Assembly: GCA_028551475.1 (NCBI GenBank)
Contig: CM052362.1
Span: forward strand, 7,253,354-7,317,353
Length of the DNA: 64,000 nucleotides
Origin: Casuarina equisetifolia
Lineage: Eukaryota; Streptophyta; Magnoliopsida; Fagales; Casuarinaceae
Reading direction: 5' to 3'
A program made the translations under genes and the position numbers. Position 1 is the first letter of the stretch. Each line of letters begins with the position of its first letter. Shown piece by piece: positions 47,301-59,300 of this stretch. The notes beneath the pieces were generated by a model that searched no databases, was not told the DNA's origin, and worked only from the letters and a program-made list of their open reading frames with translations.

Positions 47301-50300
47301 TGATTATTTATGCTTGCAAGAGAGATAATATCTATGTAATGACGGAATTTCTTAATTTATTTATTATCCTATGTTTAGGTATAGCAAACCTACTTAGTTC
47401 ATTAATTCACTATATCTCTATATGTGAATTGAAACAAACCAAATGCATTAGGATCTATGAATATTCCCAGTTTACACCAAAAGCCACACAAACAATATGG
47501 TATATGTCTATCCATATTTAATTTATGGTTACATATTACAAGAAGCAACTGCATGCTATTTCCTGTCGGTCTTTAACATGCAAATCAAGTCATCTAAGTG
47601 GTAGCTAATCACCTAAAAGCATTAAACTCCGTAATATGTAACTTCACATAAATAAAATATCTTGCAAAACATAATAATCATAAGATTCATACCATCATAA
47701 GTAGGTTACATCGTAGCTCTAACAAAAATAAACTAAAACATAAAGAAATAATGAGGAAGAATGGTAATAAGAAATAAAGAAGGCGTCTTGAATCCAAGAA
47801 CAAGAAGTTTGTCACCCTTTTTGTCTTCTCTTCAAGAAAACCTTGAATTCTTGGCTTCTTTCTTGAGTTGTGCTCAATTTCCTCCTCCCTTCTTTTGCCT
47901 CTTCTCTTCTCTTAAATAGGGTTTAGGTTTAGACCTATCTCCTATCCTAGTAAAATTGGGTTTTAGAGACCTAAAACAATTGGGTTTTAGAGACCTAAAA
48001 TAATTGGGTTTTGAACTCCTAAATTAATTGAGACTTGAATTCCTAACATGACTGGGTTTTCTATTTAAATAGAAAATCCAATAACAATAGAAAATCTAAT
48101 AACAATTATCCAAAGCCCAAGCCCATCTTGACTCTCTTGATCTTGATATTATAATTTTGCCACACAATAAGCATCAGGTTCTCCATGTTCATTCCTTTTC
48201 TCCTTACCTCCTTGTACTACAAAAACAAGACAAATTTAAATAAATAAGAGGAGTTCAAATATTTTCTCATAAGCATTGTATTATTTATTGCCTAAAAAAT
48301 AGATAAAATAACTCTATAAAAATAGAGTTATCAATCTACTCGAAGTAAACAGGAACACCTGCACACAAGGCAGTCATCATACCAGTAGAACAGAATGAGA
48401 AGTTAGAAAAGAGAGATTAAAGTTTTCTGGTGGGCACGGACAACTATCAACATTAGTTGGCCAGTCACTCTATTGTCTCACTAGATGTCCAGGCATCACC
48501 TACACAGTCATTGTGGTAAATCGGTTCATTCATTTAAACCAGAAGTATCATATAAAAAAACTCACAGAATACATTGATATGAAATCTCCATTAGGCCAAA
48601 GGTTTCATAGGAAAATAGTCTTTTAAAGATGTAGAATAGGCTGGGTTAGTCAGGAATCGAAGATCCACTTTTGGATATTGCACTCTTTTGAGTTTGAGAC
48701 AAAATCTAGTTACTTGGAGAAGTAAGAAACAGTAAATGACTAAATCAAGAAGCTAAATTTCGAGTCATAGCAAATAGGCTATGGAACTAATTATGGTTGG
48801 TGATACACCTAAAAGAACTCAGATGAGTATGAGGATCATCCGAGTAATATTGCAACAAGGGCTACAATTAATATTGCTAACAACATAGTTCGACTTTAAT
48901 TGTGCTGAACATATTGACTTAGACATTTTATCAAGGAAAAGTCTCTCCTAGCAGTAATTTGTATAGGTTATGTGAAGAAGAGACAACAAGTTAATGGATA
49001 TTTTGACAAAGGGAGTTGTCAACAGTGTTCTTCAATCAGAACTATGCAAGTTGGGCACGTTCGACATCTTCACCTTAACTTGGTCAGCTGTGTTGAAAGG
49101 AGAAACTTATATTGAAGATGAAAACCTAGCCCAGTCTTTGATCTTATTTTTCAGTCATTTATTCTCTGCTGTACTGCCATTGCTCTTGTAAATTCCATAG
49201 TAGCTTGTATGTTCCAGATTTATGCACGTGCAAATGTCATGTGGCAAACCGTTAAGGAATAAGACAGTTTCTTCTTTTCACCTCTTTCTTTTCCCCTCCT
49301 TCCCTCCCTCCATTTCAAACCCCTCTCATTGTCCAACTACCTCAATTAATTTTGCACGTTCTGGGATTCATATGTATAATAAACTGCTCGCTGGTTATGG
49401 CACTCAGAAGGGGAAAACAAAATGCAAACAGCTTGTCATAGAATTTCAACACCAACCAAGCTTGGAAACTAGGTTTGTATTTATTTACATTGTAGACATC
49501 CAGACGTGTCTTAAAGTAACATGATGATATAATGTTCCTCCAGTCATCCCTCACTCAATGTTCTTCTGAAGACAAGAAAGTGGCAGAACTAAGAAAACCA
49601 CAAGTTTTCCTTCTCTTTTTCCTATTTCTATCATTCTTCGGATTAAATTTTTATAGATTTTGCTTCCAAATGTCTCAAGATAAATGGAAGTTTGTGATTG
49701 ATGATGAAACTTAGTCTGTTTCAATTAAGTTGTATTTAAGAAGGATGAAAGCCGAGTGCATGACATACATAAATGATAGAACAAATATAGGAATCTAAGA
49801 AGGATATTAAACACTCACAGGCACAGAAATGGCAGGCAGACCGAGAAGATTTGCTGCTATGACAAACCGCATAAGATCACCTGAAAACAAGAGGAAGGTA
49901 AGTATGAAAACTTTAAAAGATTATACAAATGGAAGTCTACTACCACACACCACAGCAAAGAGGAAGAGACAGTTTATTTCAATTTTGGCACAATAGATAT
50001 CTATTGAATATGACTGATCCAAACAACTAAAATAAACAGAAAACATACCTCTCAGTCAATTACAATGAAAATGAAGCTGAACAAGTGGCAATGTACAATC
50101 TCAAATTCTGGAAGGAGAAGAAAATTGAATCCATAATAATACAGAAGATACTGGACATCACCATTATGCTCAATCTCTATGGATCAAATCTAGTTTCAGA
50201 ATTTGATGAATAGTCTCAAAAGATTATCTAATGACAAAACTTTAGTTCCACCCACTTAAATCTGGTACTATTTTCAGAATAACAGCATTGGAGCATTTAT

Positions 50301-53300
50301 GAGGCATTTACGCTCATTAATGGACTAACTTGGTTTAGAGAACCAAGAAATAAGTATGGCAAGGGAATCTGCGAAAGGATCCATCAAAATAAGGTCTCTT
50401 GGCCACTGTAGAATTCTAAAAGATGTTTGGCGAATTAAAACTGCATAACAAAATGTCAAAGCTACAGCAAACAAAAAGCACTTTCTAGTTGCTGGGTTGG
50501 AAACCCAACAACGAAGATTTGCATGTCTTGCTCACCCAGAAACATTGGCCAGGGTGCACATAAATCCAAATGGTTACAGCTGAGCGTGCTAGTATGCTGC
50601 CATCTTGAGAATGAATACCATCATCCAACACTGACCTCTTACTTTACCCTCAGTTAAGCATCTGCTTTACTTGGAAAGTCGAGATCCCTAAACCAACACC
50701 AGCCAGCTGAAAGCTAACACTAATTAGCTATACTATGGGTCAAGTTTGCAAGAGTTTCTAGCTCCTACTCCTACATAACACTGCCAAAAGGTAACATGGA
50801 TGGTAACTGACCTTACCAACTGTCATTGTACAAAACTTTAAGCCTTTAAGGCAACTGAACCACTAAAGGCTTCTTCCTTTACTGCATAGGGACAAAAGAC
50901 GTTTTTCCCAAGTCTTGTTGGAAACAGACGGTACTGAAGGTTCCTGGTATTTCCAGAATGGAAAAACTAAATTTTTCTGAGACTAAAAGTGTGCAATTCC
51001 AGAAAATCTGATGTGTTCAAAAACTGCAAGAAGAAACCTCTTTGGCACAACACAAGGAGACACTTTTGGCACATATAGACTCTTTTGTCCATTTCCAAAT
51101 ATCACAGGACCATCTGATCTACACGGGTCACTCTTCCAAACAGGCACTACCAAAGAGATGGACAAAACAAAGACTGACGAAAAACAATAAAACCATATTC
51201 AAAGTTAAGCAAGAATCTGCTGCTGCAATGTCTATGGAACCAAGTAGCAGGCTATTAGCAGTAATATCAGAGCTTATGGCCAAGATATCAAGAAGTATTT
51301 CATCCCTAACAACAAGCTTAGTTGCCATGCAAATTTTTCATTTTCTTCACCTTAATGCATCCTCTAATGGGATGCCTGATGGTATAAGACCAATAGTACC
51401 ATCTTCCAGCGTTATAAAAAGGGCTAGATATCCAAAACTAAATTTTTTTTAACTCACACCAAAGGGATTTGTGATGATTATATTGTCATCAAATTTCAGG
51501 AACCTAAGAAGAGGCTTTTCTCTCAAAACCTTAAATCTCGATCTCAAAAAATAAATAAATAGATAAATAGGGTGATCTGGGAAACAGGAAGCAGGAAATA
51601 GAACAAGGGAATGAAAACCGTCAGCAAATTAAATGGAAAAAGTACAGTCAACTGGTTCAAACAAAACAGTGAGGATTTGAATCAATATTGGCCTGGCTTC
51701 TCCATCATGATAATCCAGAGGGAGAAAGGAAGTGTTGTCAGCCACACGGTTGGTGAGAGAGTACTTTTATGGGGGAGGGGGTGGGGCGGGGGGGGAGAAA
51801 TAGTAGTTAACCTTCTGAATCAAACAATCCACCAATTTCAGTCACGTAAAGTGGATGATAAATTTTAAATCATCACATAACAGCCTCTCAATGACTTTCC
51901 ATATTTGATAACATGCATGTTCAGCTATATGATAACAAAATCATCACAATTGAGTATTTATAAAAAATTTATTATGAGAAATATTTATTATTTGGCAATA
52001 AAAATGAGACTAATTACAATAGAAGAGACAAACTAGGAGGAACTTAAAGGCTCATGGCAATATAGTTAACAACAAACATATTGGCCGAATTTTTTTTCAA
52101 AAGTCAAGCTTTTCAATTAAGAGAAGGATTATAATAGACTGAAAGTGTTCATCTGAAACTGCAGCGGAATTTGGAAAAACAAACCTGCAACCTGCAGGTC
52201 CGACTCCCCAGATTTAATTGCACCATGTGTTATTTTGGGAGCTGTCATGCTGTCAGCATAAGAATGCATAGGTTTCCAATTATAAATTCACAAAAAAAAA
52301 TAATAATAATATGCAGGTTATGCATGATAATAAGCTAGAGTTAAAAAAGCACACAATTCAAATAAGTAATTTTCTTTGAAAGGAACAGAGAGCAAGAGTA
52401 ACAGCTCAAAATATAAAGCAAATAAGTGATTAAGGTGACTCATAGAAACTGTCAAATGTAGGCCTCAAATTCAAAAGCATACAGTAAACGTATATAAAAA
52501 GCGTTGTCACAAGAATGCCTAATAAAAGACCACACTCAGGCTGGATCAGATATTTATCAAACGCTTATCTGAAACCAGAGTTGACAATTTTTACCATTAG
52601 TACTTTTCTTACAGAAGCAACAGTGTACTTAATTATTGTCATAGATACAAAATTGATCTAGATTAACTATGGCAGTGTTGTAGTAAACCATATCCAAATC
52701 CAGTCCTTCATAAATAGTTTGTTGTAAATCAGGACCCAATCTTATTTGCAGTGTCATTATCACTGCCTGTCAGTTAGGCTTACATACCCAGTTGTTGGGG
52801 TCACTATGACATCAACCTTTTTGAAAATCTCCATGTGATGGTACATTATCCTTCGCCTGAAGAAAGCCATTATATTCAAATCACACAGATATAAAAAATA
52901 AAAAAAATAACGTTGCAGCTTATACCAAGCAAAAAGAAAGTATCTCAGTAATTATATTTGACCCGGAATGATGATGTGATACATGAATATAGTACATTAG
53001 CTATTTTCTGAGTACAATTCAGAGAAATATGCAAGACACACACAATCAGCAAGTCGTAGTTTTTTATCATGCAATTGAATATCTTTCTCAAAATCATGAA
53101 CAAGTAACAGCATAAAATCATACTTTTACTCAAAATTATGACATGAATAAGAGCATAAAGAGGATAGCTGAGACATGATCTGAAACATCTACAGAGCCAT
53201 CTGTCAAGTAAGGATGTGTTATATTGTGTCAGCTATTTTCTCGAGCGTCAGTGACAAGAAGCAGTAACTTTTGCATTGATTTTTAACTAGAGCAGGATTG

Positions 53301-56300
53301 AGCCTCAAAAGATTTCAGAGAAAAGATGTAGAACTTATCACTTTACCGACCATTTGATAACTATAGCACGCTTGTAAGAATTTATACACTTCTTCCACAT
53401 GCAAACAAACAAATATCTTAACACATACAGGGTCAGTTCCTAAGAAAATTTGTGAATTGTTTAGATCATTATTTGCCTCACCTAAGACACTGAGCAGTAA
53501 CATAGTCTGATGCGGTAAATGATCGAAAAAGTGCCGTACTAGTACGAGTATCATATGTCATTCTCACATCTTTCCTACAGAGACAGAAGCAGGAGACTAT
53601 ATCAATTGAAACAGTGCCATCCTTAGATCAGAAACATCATGTTGAACAACTCCGGTAACTTTTTCGTGAAAACTTCATTATAGTTTGGTGTACAATAACC
53701 CCACTCACTAATTTACTTTATAAGAAGGCAAAGAAACATACCCATCCTCAAAATCAGGATTTACAGAGGCGACCATTTCTGATCCAATTGAAACAATATG
53801 AGCATTACGCATCTCATGGAGCTCGGGTATAACAATCTCCACCATCTTAAAAATAATTATTCAAATATGGAGTATGTCATCATAGAGTGACACTAAAAGC
53901 ATGTTAATTCTCAATTTCAACAGTAGTATATCAGTGAAGAATAAGCACGTCAAATATTTAGATGGGTTGAACCACATGGACTTACTTCACAACCATGAGT
54001 TTTGCACAACAAGTTTAGAGCATCTTCACACTTATCAGAGATATCAGTTGAATGTACGTCATTAAACCACTGCAGTGCAATAGCCATACACTCTTAAAAT
54101 AATACCCGATATCTAAAGCACTTAAATTTGATGCATTTCAGTGAAAACTAATGTGAGATTACCGCTGTATACTTTCCCAGTCGCAATGATCCCACAGCAT
54201 TTACACCATCATAGGACGACAGCATGGGCAAGCAAGGTACCGACTACAAATCAGAGTAAAAAAGGTAAATTTAAATGTGAGATTCAGAAAAATAAATTAA
54301 TAAATGAATATGCACACTTATCAATTGTATAGAGGAACAAAAGTTAGTATAAATAGACAGATCTACATACATGACTAATTATACTTACCAAAGAAGATAA
54401 ATAAATTCCACTACATGTACAGGACAATTGAAAGAAATGAAAAAGAATCAGTAAGTAGAATCAGTGATGAAAATTTCCAACTAAATTGAGAAATAAAAAG
54501 GTCCAAATCAGTGATGAAAATTTAGGTTTTTCTAAACTGAAGTAAATGATCAGAGACCAATCTCACAAATAAACATGAAAGAAACACTGGAAAATAACCT
54601 TTGTGATCAATGGTGATGCATGACTTGAACGATTTCTATTCTGTAGCTACTATGATTTCCAATCAAAAAAAAAAAAAGGAAAAGAAAAGATCTATTGCAA
54701 CTAACATGCTATATCTTTTTTTTATGCTAATCTGTCCATTCGATTCCCTTCTATTTCTGTTTGGATGTCCATTGGATTGTATAATTTGAAAAGTCAAATG
54801 ATACGATTTCAATGTGCTCTCCAAAAGATGGATTTTGTGAACAAGATCAGCAATATCTAAAGGAGGGAGAATTATTTAATTCAAGAGATAGGACTCGTAG
54901 TCAGATGACTCGAGCCTTAAAAGTACACAGATAAAGCAGGGAAACTCGTGCAGTTTTTTTTTTGGGAAATAAGGTACATTAGAAGTTACCGGTTTCAAAC
55001 TAATTCTATCAGCAGGAGAGGAGCCCAAGATTGCTGCATATCTGATAATTATCAATGCAATCACAACAAATTAATGGGGCAACCAATGTTTTCTACCAAA
55101 TGGCTATTTACTGTTTGCTGTAACGAAAGCAAAAAATTTAAAGCACACATGCACCAAGCAGTTATGTAGGGACCGAATTTAAAGGAACACTTCCCAATAA
55201 TTGAGACTTCAAAAAAGGACTGGACTTGGAACTTCAAGTCATCTCTTCTATTTCGGAAGAAGACTTAAAATGACTCATGAGCCACACAATAGAATGAAAA
55301 AGAGATATTTCTGGTAAATTTAGCAATGCTTTTGAAACTGACAAAAAAAAAACAATAGTAATTGGCAACAAAATAAAAATGGAGAGTTTTTTGTGACAAA
55401 CCATTCCATTAGATCACAGAAACTATATTTAAAAAAAAAAAATTATTACAACACATGCACCCTATTCATGCACATGGGATATCAAACCCCATACCTCGCT
55501 GTTAGGATCCCCACTACCTCACCACTTGAACTAACTGGCTAGCAACTAAATCACAGAAACTAGACATTATTGAAAGCAGTGATGAACATCTTCACAAGCA
55601 TGAAGTGCTTACACTAGCATGAGATCCTCCACTGTTGAGGCAATTGGTCCAATAATTTCCACGGTCCCACAATCGCATGATGCTCTACAAAGATAGGTTT
55701 TCAAGAATGAGATTGCAATCACTCATGTTAAGAAATTCCTGCGATAGCATCAAATGTACTTTGATATATTAATTCCATCAATTTCAAAATGCCAATACCT
55801 ATAATACATTGATTCCACTAGACAATATTTGACAATTCAATAACTAAGGACTCCCAACTTTTCCCACTCTCCATATTTGAAAACTTACATTGATAAAGGC
55901 TGAATCAGTCAGACTACCAACTATATATTATTGAAAATAGAAAATCATAACGTTGGTTTGACCCTTGTTTATGATTATGTAAAGTTAAGTAAGATGTAAA
56001 ATATATACCATTGCAGAATTCTGCAACACATAATGGTGCCAGATATATTCTGATTTGAAAGACACTTAAAGAGGTTTTTGCAATAGTAAATTTCTCTTTG
56101 AATGTGCAAAAGGAAACCTTTAAATTAGATAACCCTGCAGCCATTCATAAGTACAGCTGCCGGAGTACGCTTCCCAATGCAATGTGGCAATCATTTATAA
56201 TAGTAGCTTCGCTTAACATATTGACCAGAACAGGATTTTTAACTTGTAAGTCGACACAAACTACACAGAGCATTTAGTTCTTAGAACTAAAAAACTTCGT

Positions 56301-59300
56301 GAGCTACAGAGGTTATTTTAGTGTATGGATAATCTTAGTTCTTAGATTCTAGCCACTTGACCACTATGGAAGCTACAACTGCGGCAAAATGAACAGAAAG
56401 AGCCTAAAACTAGTATATTCGGGTTAAAAATGCTTAAAGTTTAAATACGAAAACATGTGCAAAACAAGGATGAACACAAAAACAGGAAAAAGGTTAGGAA
56501 AGTTTGGGTCAACTGTGATCAAGGGCATCAGAATCAGGGGAAAAGGGTTTCATCTCCCAAATAAAAAGAAATCCCTGAACTGCTAAAGAGAGTAGAGCAA
56601 TTAGGTGCTGAAAAAGGCAGTCTACAGTTTTTATCCTGAATGCACATCCCAGAGTTCAGTGAGGCGTTTTATCATTTATATGTGTCACAAGCAGGCCTGC
56701 TTGAACTGGCAACCACAGAGAAGATGTTATGCCTCAAATCTTCTTCTTCTTAGTGAATATTGATAATCATTCAGCCACTGAAGGACATCCCATGATAGTG
56801 CCTTGCATGACAAAATCTGCCAGATCTAAAGACACCTCACAATTTCAGAAGACTATGGATTAAGTTCTCTGAAATGATTAAGGTTGACAACATTTCATGT
56901 CCATACACTATGCTTCAACGCAGAATAGCGGGTCCTTTAATCTATGGTCTACTTTAAACTGGTCCCATACTTAAGTTTGCTTTTGTAAGTTCTATAGTGA
57001 CTATGCAATCAACCTTTAAAAGGACCAACTCAACTTAATCTACACAAATTTAGAGGCCATAATCATCCTTCTCTACAACTGGCGTGCAACCTGCCTTTTC
57101 ATGATCAACGAAGTAGTTAGTATTGACAAGCAGATTCAAGAGGTCTGCACCCTTTTCAGATCCTTCCATATATTTTTTTCTTAAAGCAATAAGATCCCTA
57201 CTCAAACACGATACCAAAGTGAGATCACAGATACAGTAGGTATTTTTACGTTTTATACTGTATTGTGTATATTTATCAAAGGTGTAGTTTCTGTAAGAGC
57301 TGATTGCTATATTCTCCACTCAACAAATAAATAAAATATCTAGCCCAAAAAAAATGGGGTCCCCTCAAACAATCAGTTTCTCATTTTTCCGAAAAAGAAA
57401 ACATAGTTTACGGCATGCCATTGCACTTTTTGGAAGACATTTGGGAAAGGATATACTGTTAATAGAAACTCGATTTAGTCTATCTCACTTCCTTGGCCCT
57501 TCAACTTTTACTTGTCTCTTAACAAATTATGTTACTTATGAACAATTAAGGATTTATAATATTCCACATGTTCCAAAGATTTCTTCACCATGATCATCAT
57601 CTTGATCACACACTAAATGCTTATCCCAATGAACCCAAATCCAACCATAGGCTGTCTACCCCAGAAAATAGTTGTTGCTGGTTCTGCAGCAACACCATTT
57701 ACAAGCTCCCCTCATAACAAATTTTTAAATTACAGCAGCCTACAGAACCGCCATGTCTGTGTCCAAGGGGACTGTCCTGCTGAAAAAATAAGAACAAGCT
57801 AGACACTTAATTGGACTTTACAGGATAACCTCTAGTAACAAAGAGTACTAAGAACAAAATTACCAACTACTCTCTGGAATGGAAATATGTTATTATTTTC
57901 CTGAAAATAATAACATAATCTATTTCAGAAAACAAATGGTACAGAATACCAGTCCGTCCTAGGTCAGCAACGTATGGTCTAGATCCACTGTTCAAGGGCT
58001 TACCCTCTCATATCAGTCCGTCCGTAAGTTGACTTTAAGCCCACAACTCCACAAAGAGATGATGGAATACGGATTGAACCTGCCTTTCAGTATTAATATT
58101 TAGGATAAAATTAGCAAACAAGTAATACAATCACTAGTCGGAAGACACATTATTTTTGCACAACCTCCACCATCCGTTCCAAGTGCAGCAGAACATAGTC
58201 CTGAGCCTACAATTGCTGCAGGACCTGAGGAAGATCCACCATTATACCTTTCAGGGTCATGAGGATTCCTTGCTGTCCTGCACTTCAAAATACATTTATC
58301 AGAAAATAGCTTGTATATTAACTATCAAGAGGGGGAGGGGCGGGGGGGAGAAGGAAACATGCAGCGAACAAATTAAAATGACTAATACATGATCTTATGG
58401 AAGTAAACCACAGGTAAAATTTCTTGCACAAGAATAGACTAATAACAACTAATAGGAAACAATTAAGACCAAGCACATGCTTGCCATAATTAAGAAGAAA
58501 GAGTTCAAAAAAGATAAACATAGGTTAGAATCCATATGAAGTACGTAAGTGCACAAGTATAAAAAATAAAGGACTTCATCTTTGGAAATTTGTACTCTTC
58601 TATGATGCTTAATAATATAACTACTCACAGGTTCCTGTTGTTCTTACATAGGAGATATGTAAATAGATTGATCCAAACAACCAGCTTATAACAGGTTAAA
58701 CCCAGGCAATGCTTACCAACTCACCAACCTGTGTAGTTGGACCTTTTACTAGTTGCAAAGTTTGAGACATTGAACTGGTTCCAGCTTGCAAATTTTCCCA
58801 TTAAGTTACAAGCAATATGTGTGCCACAGCCCCAAATTCTCACAGCATAGATTGTCATCCCATGGTTTCTATTCAAAATTTCATCAACTTTGATTTGGTT
58901 TCAAGACAGCAACAATGTGGGGGCCATTATCAGAATTCCGAGCATTCACATGAGGGAATATTGACCCATCCAGAGTCTCCCAACATTATGGAAAAGGCGT
59001 ATTTTCCTTTCATCCATTTTCTTTTTTATATTCACATGTAAATGAAGGTTTTGACAGCTGCTCAACTATCCATAAGACACATTAAAGAGCTCCAACTTCT
59101 TAAAAGCATTGGGCTTCCTCCCGGTAAGAGACAGAGGCATGCAATCATTCCAAGAACTCTTCATAACTTTTGACATTTCTTACCTTCAGGAACTGTTTCA
59201 ACCAATAGGAAAAGCTGATTTCAAAAAGTTGATAGGAATGAACTTGCAGATTTGTTTTCAAGGAAGGCTATTAAGGCTAATTTGGTTAATTCATGTCCCA

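Larger units (their letters stand above)
38890..49150 (+). mobile_element. Old Copia fossil in FAAH intron 18, twice interrupted
   Basis: Plus-strand Copia remnants in normal order: gag near 38900-39050, a zinc-knuckle-like region just after 44560, integrase at about 45420-45960 (STIVDDSSHTTWGYSLKDKS), reverse transcriptase at about 46480-47030 and RNase H at about 48340-49100 (HFIKEKSLLAVI, DILTKGVVNSVLQSELCKLG). A young Copia sits inside its gag part, and a solo LTR sits between its reverse transcriptase and RNase H parts. No LTR of its own is clear. It is heavily broken and is the oldest layer of the nest. Confidence 0.8.
38389..49818 (-). other. FAAH intron 18, 11.4 kb, holding a transposon nest
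   Basis: The donor is GTGAGT at 49818-49813 and the acceptor is GCGTTTCAG ending at 38389. Most other introns are 80-750 bp. Nearly all the extra length comes from three LTR-type insertions, all on the plus strand and so antisense to FAAH. 49151-49818 and 38389-38880 are ordinary intron sequence without features I recognise. Confidence 0.85.

Noticed and set aside
51042-51452. A 136-codon plus-strand frame in FAAH intron 17
   Set aside because: No family resemblance; the minus strand of the same stretch reads more like protein.
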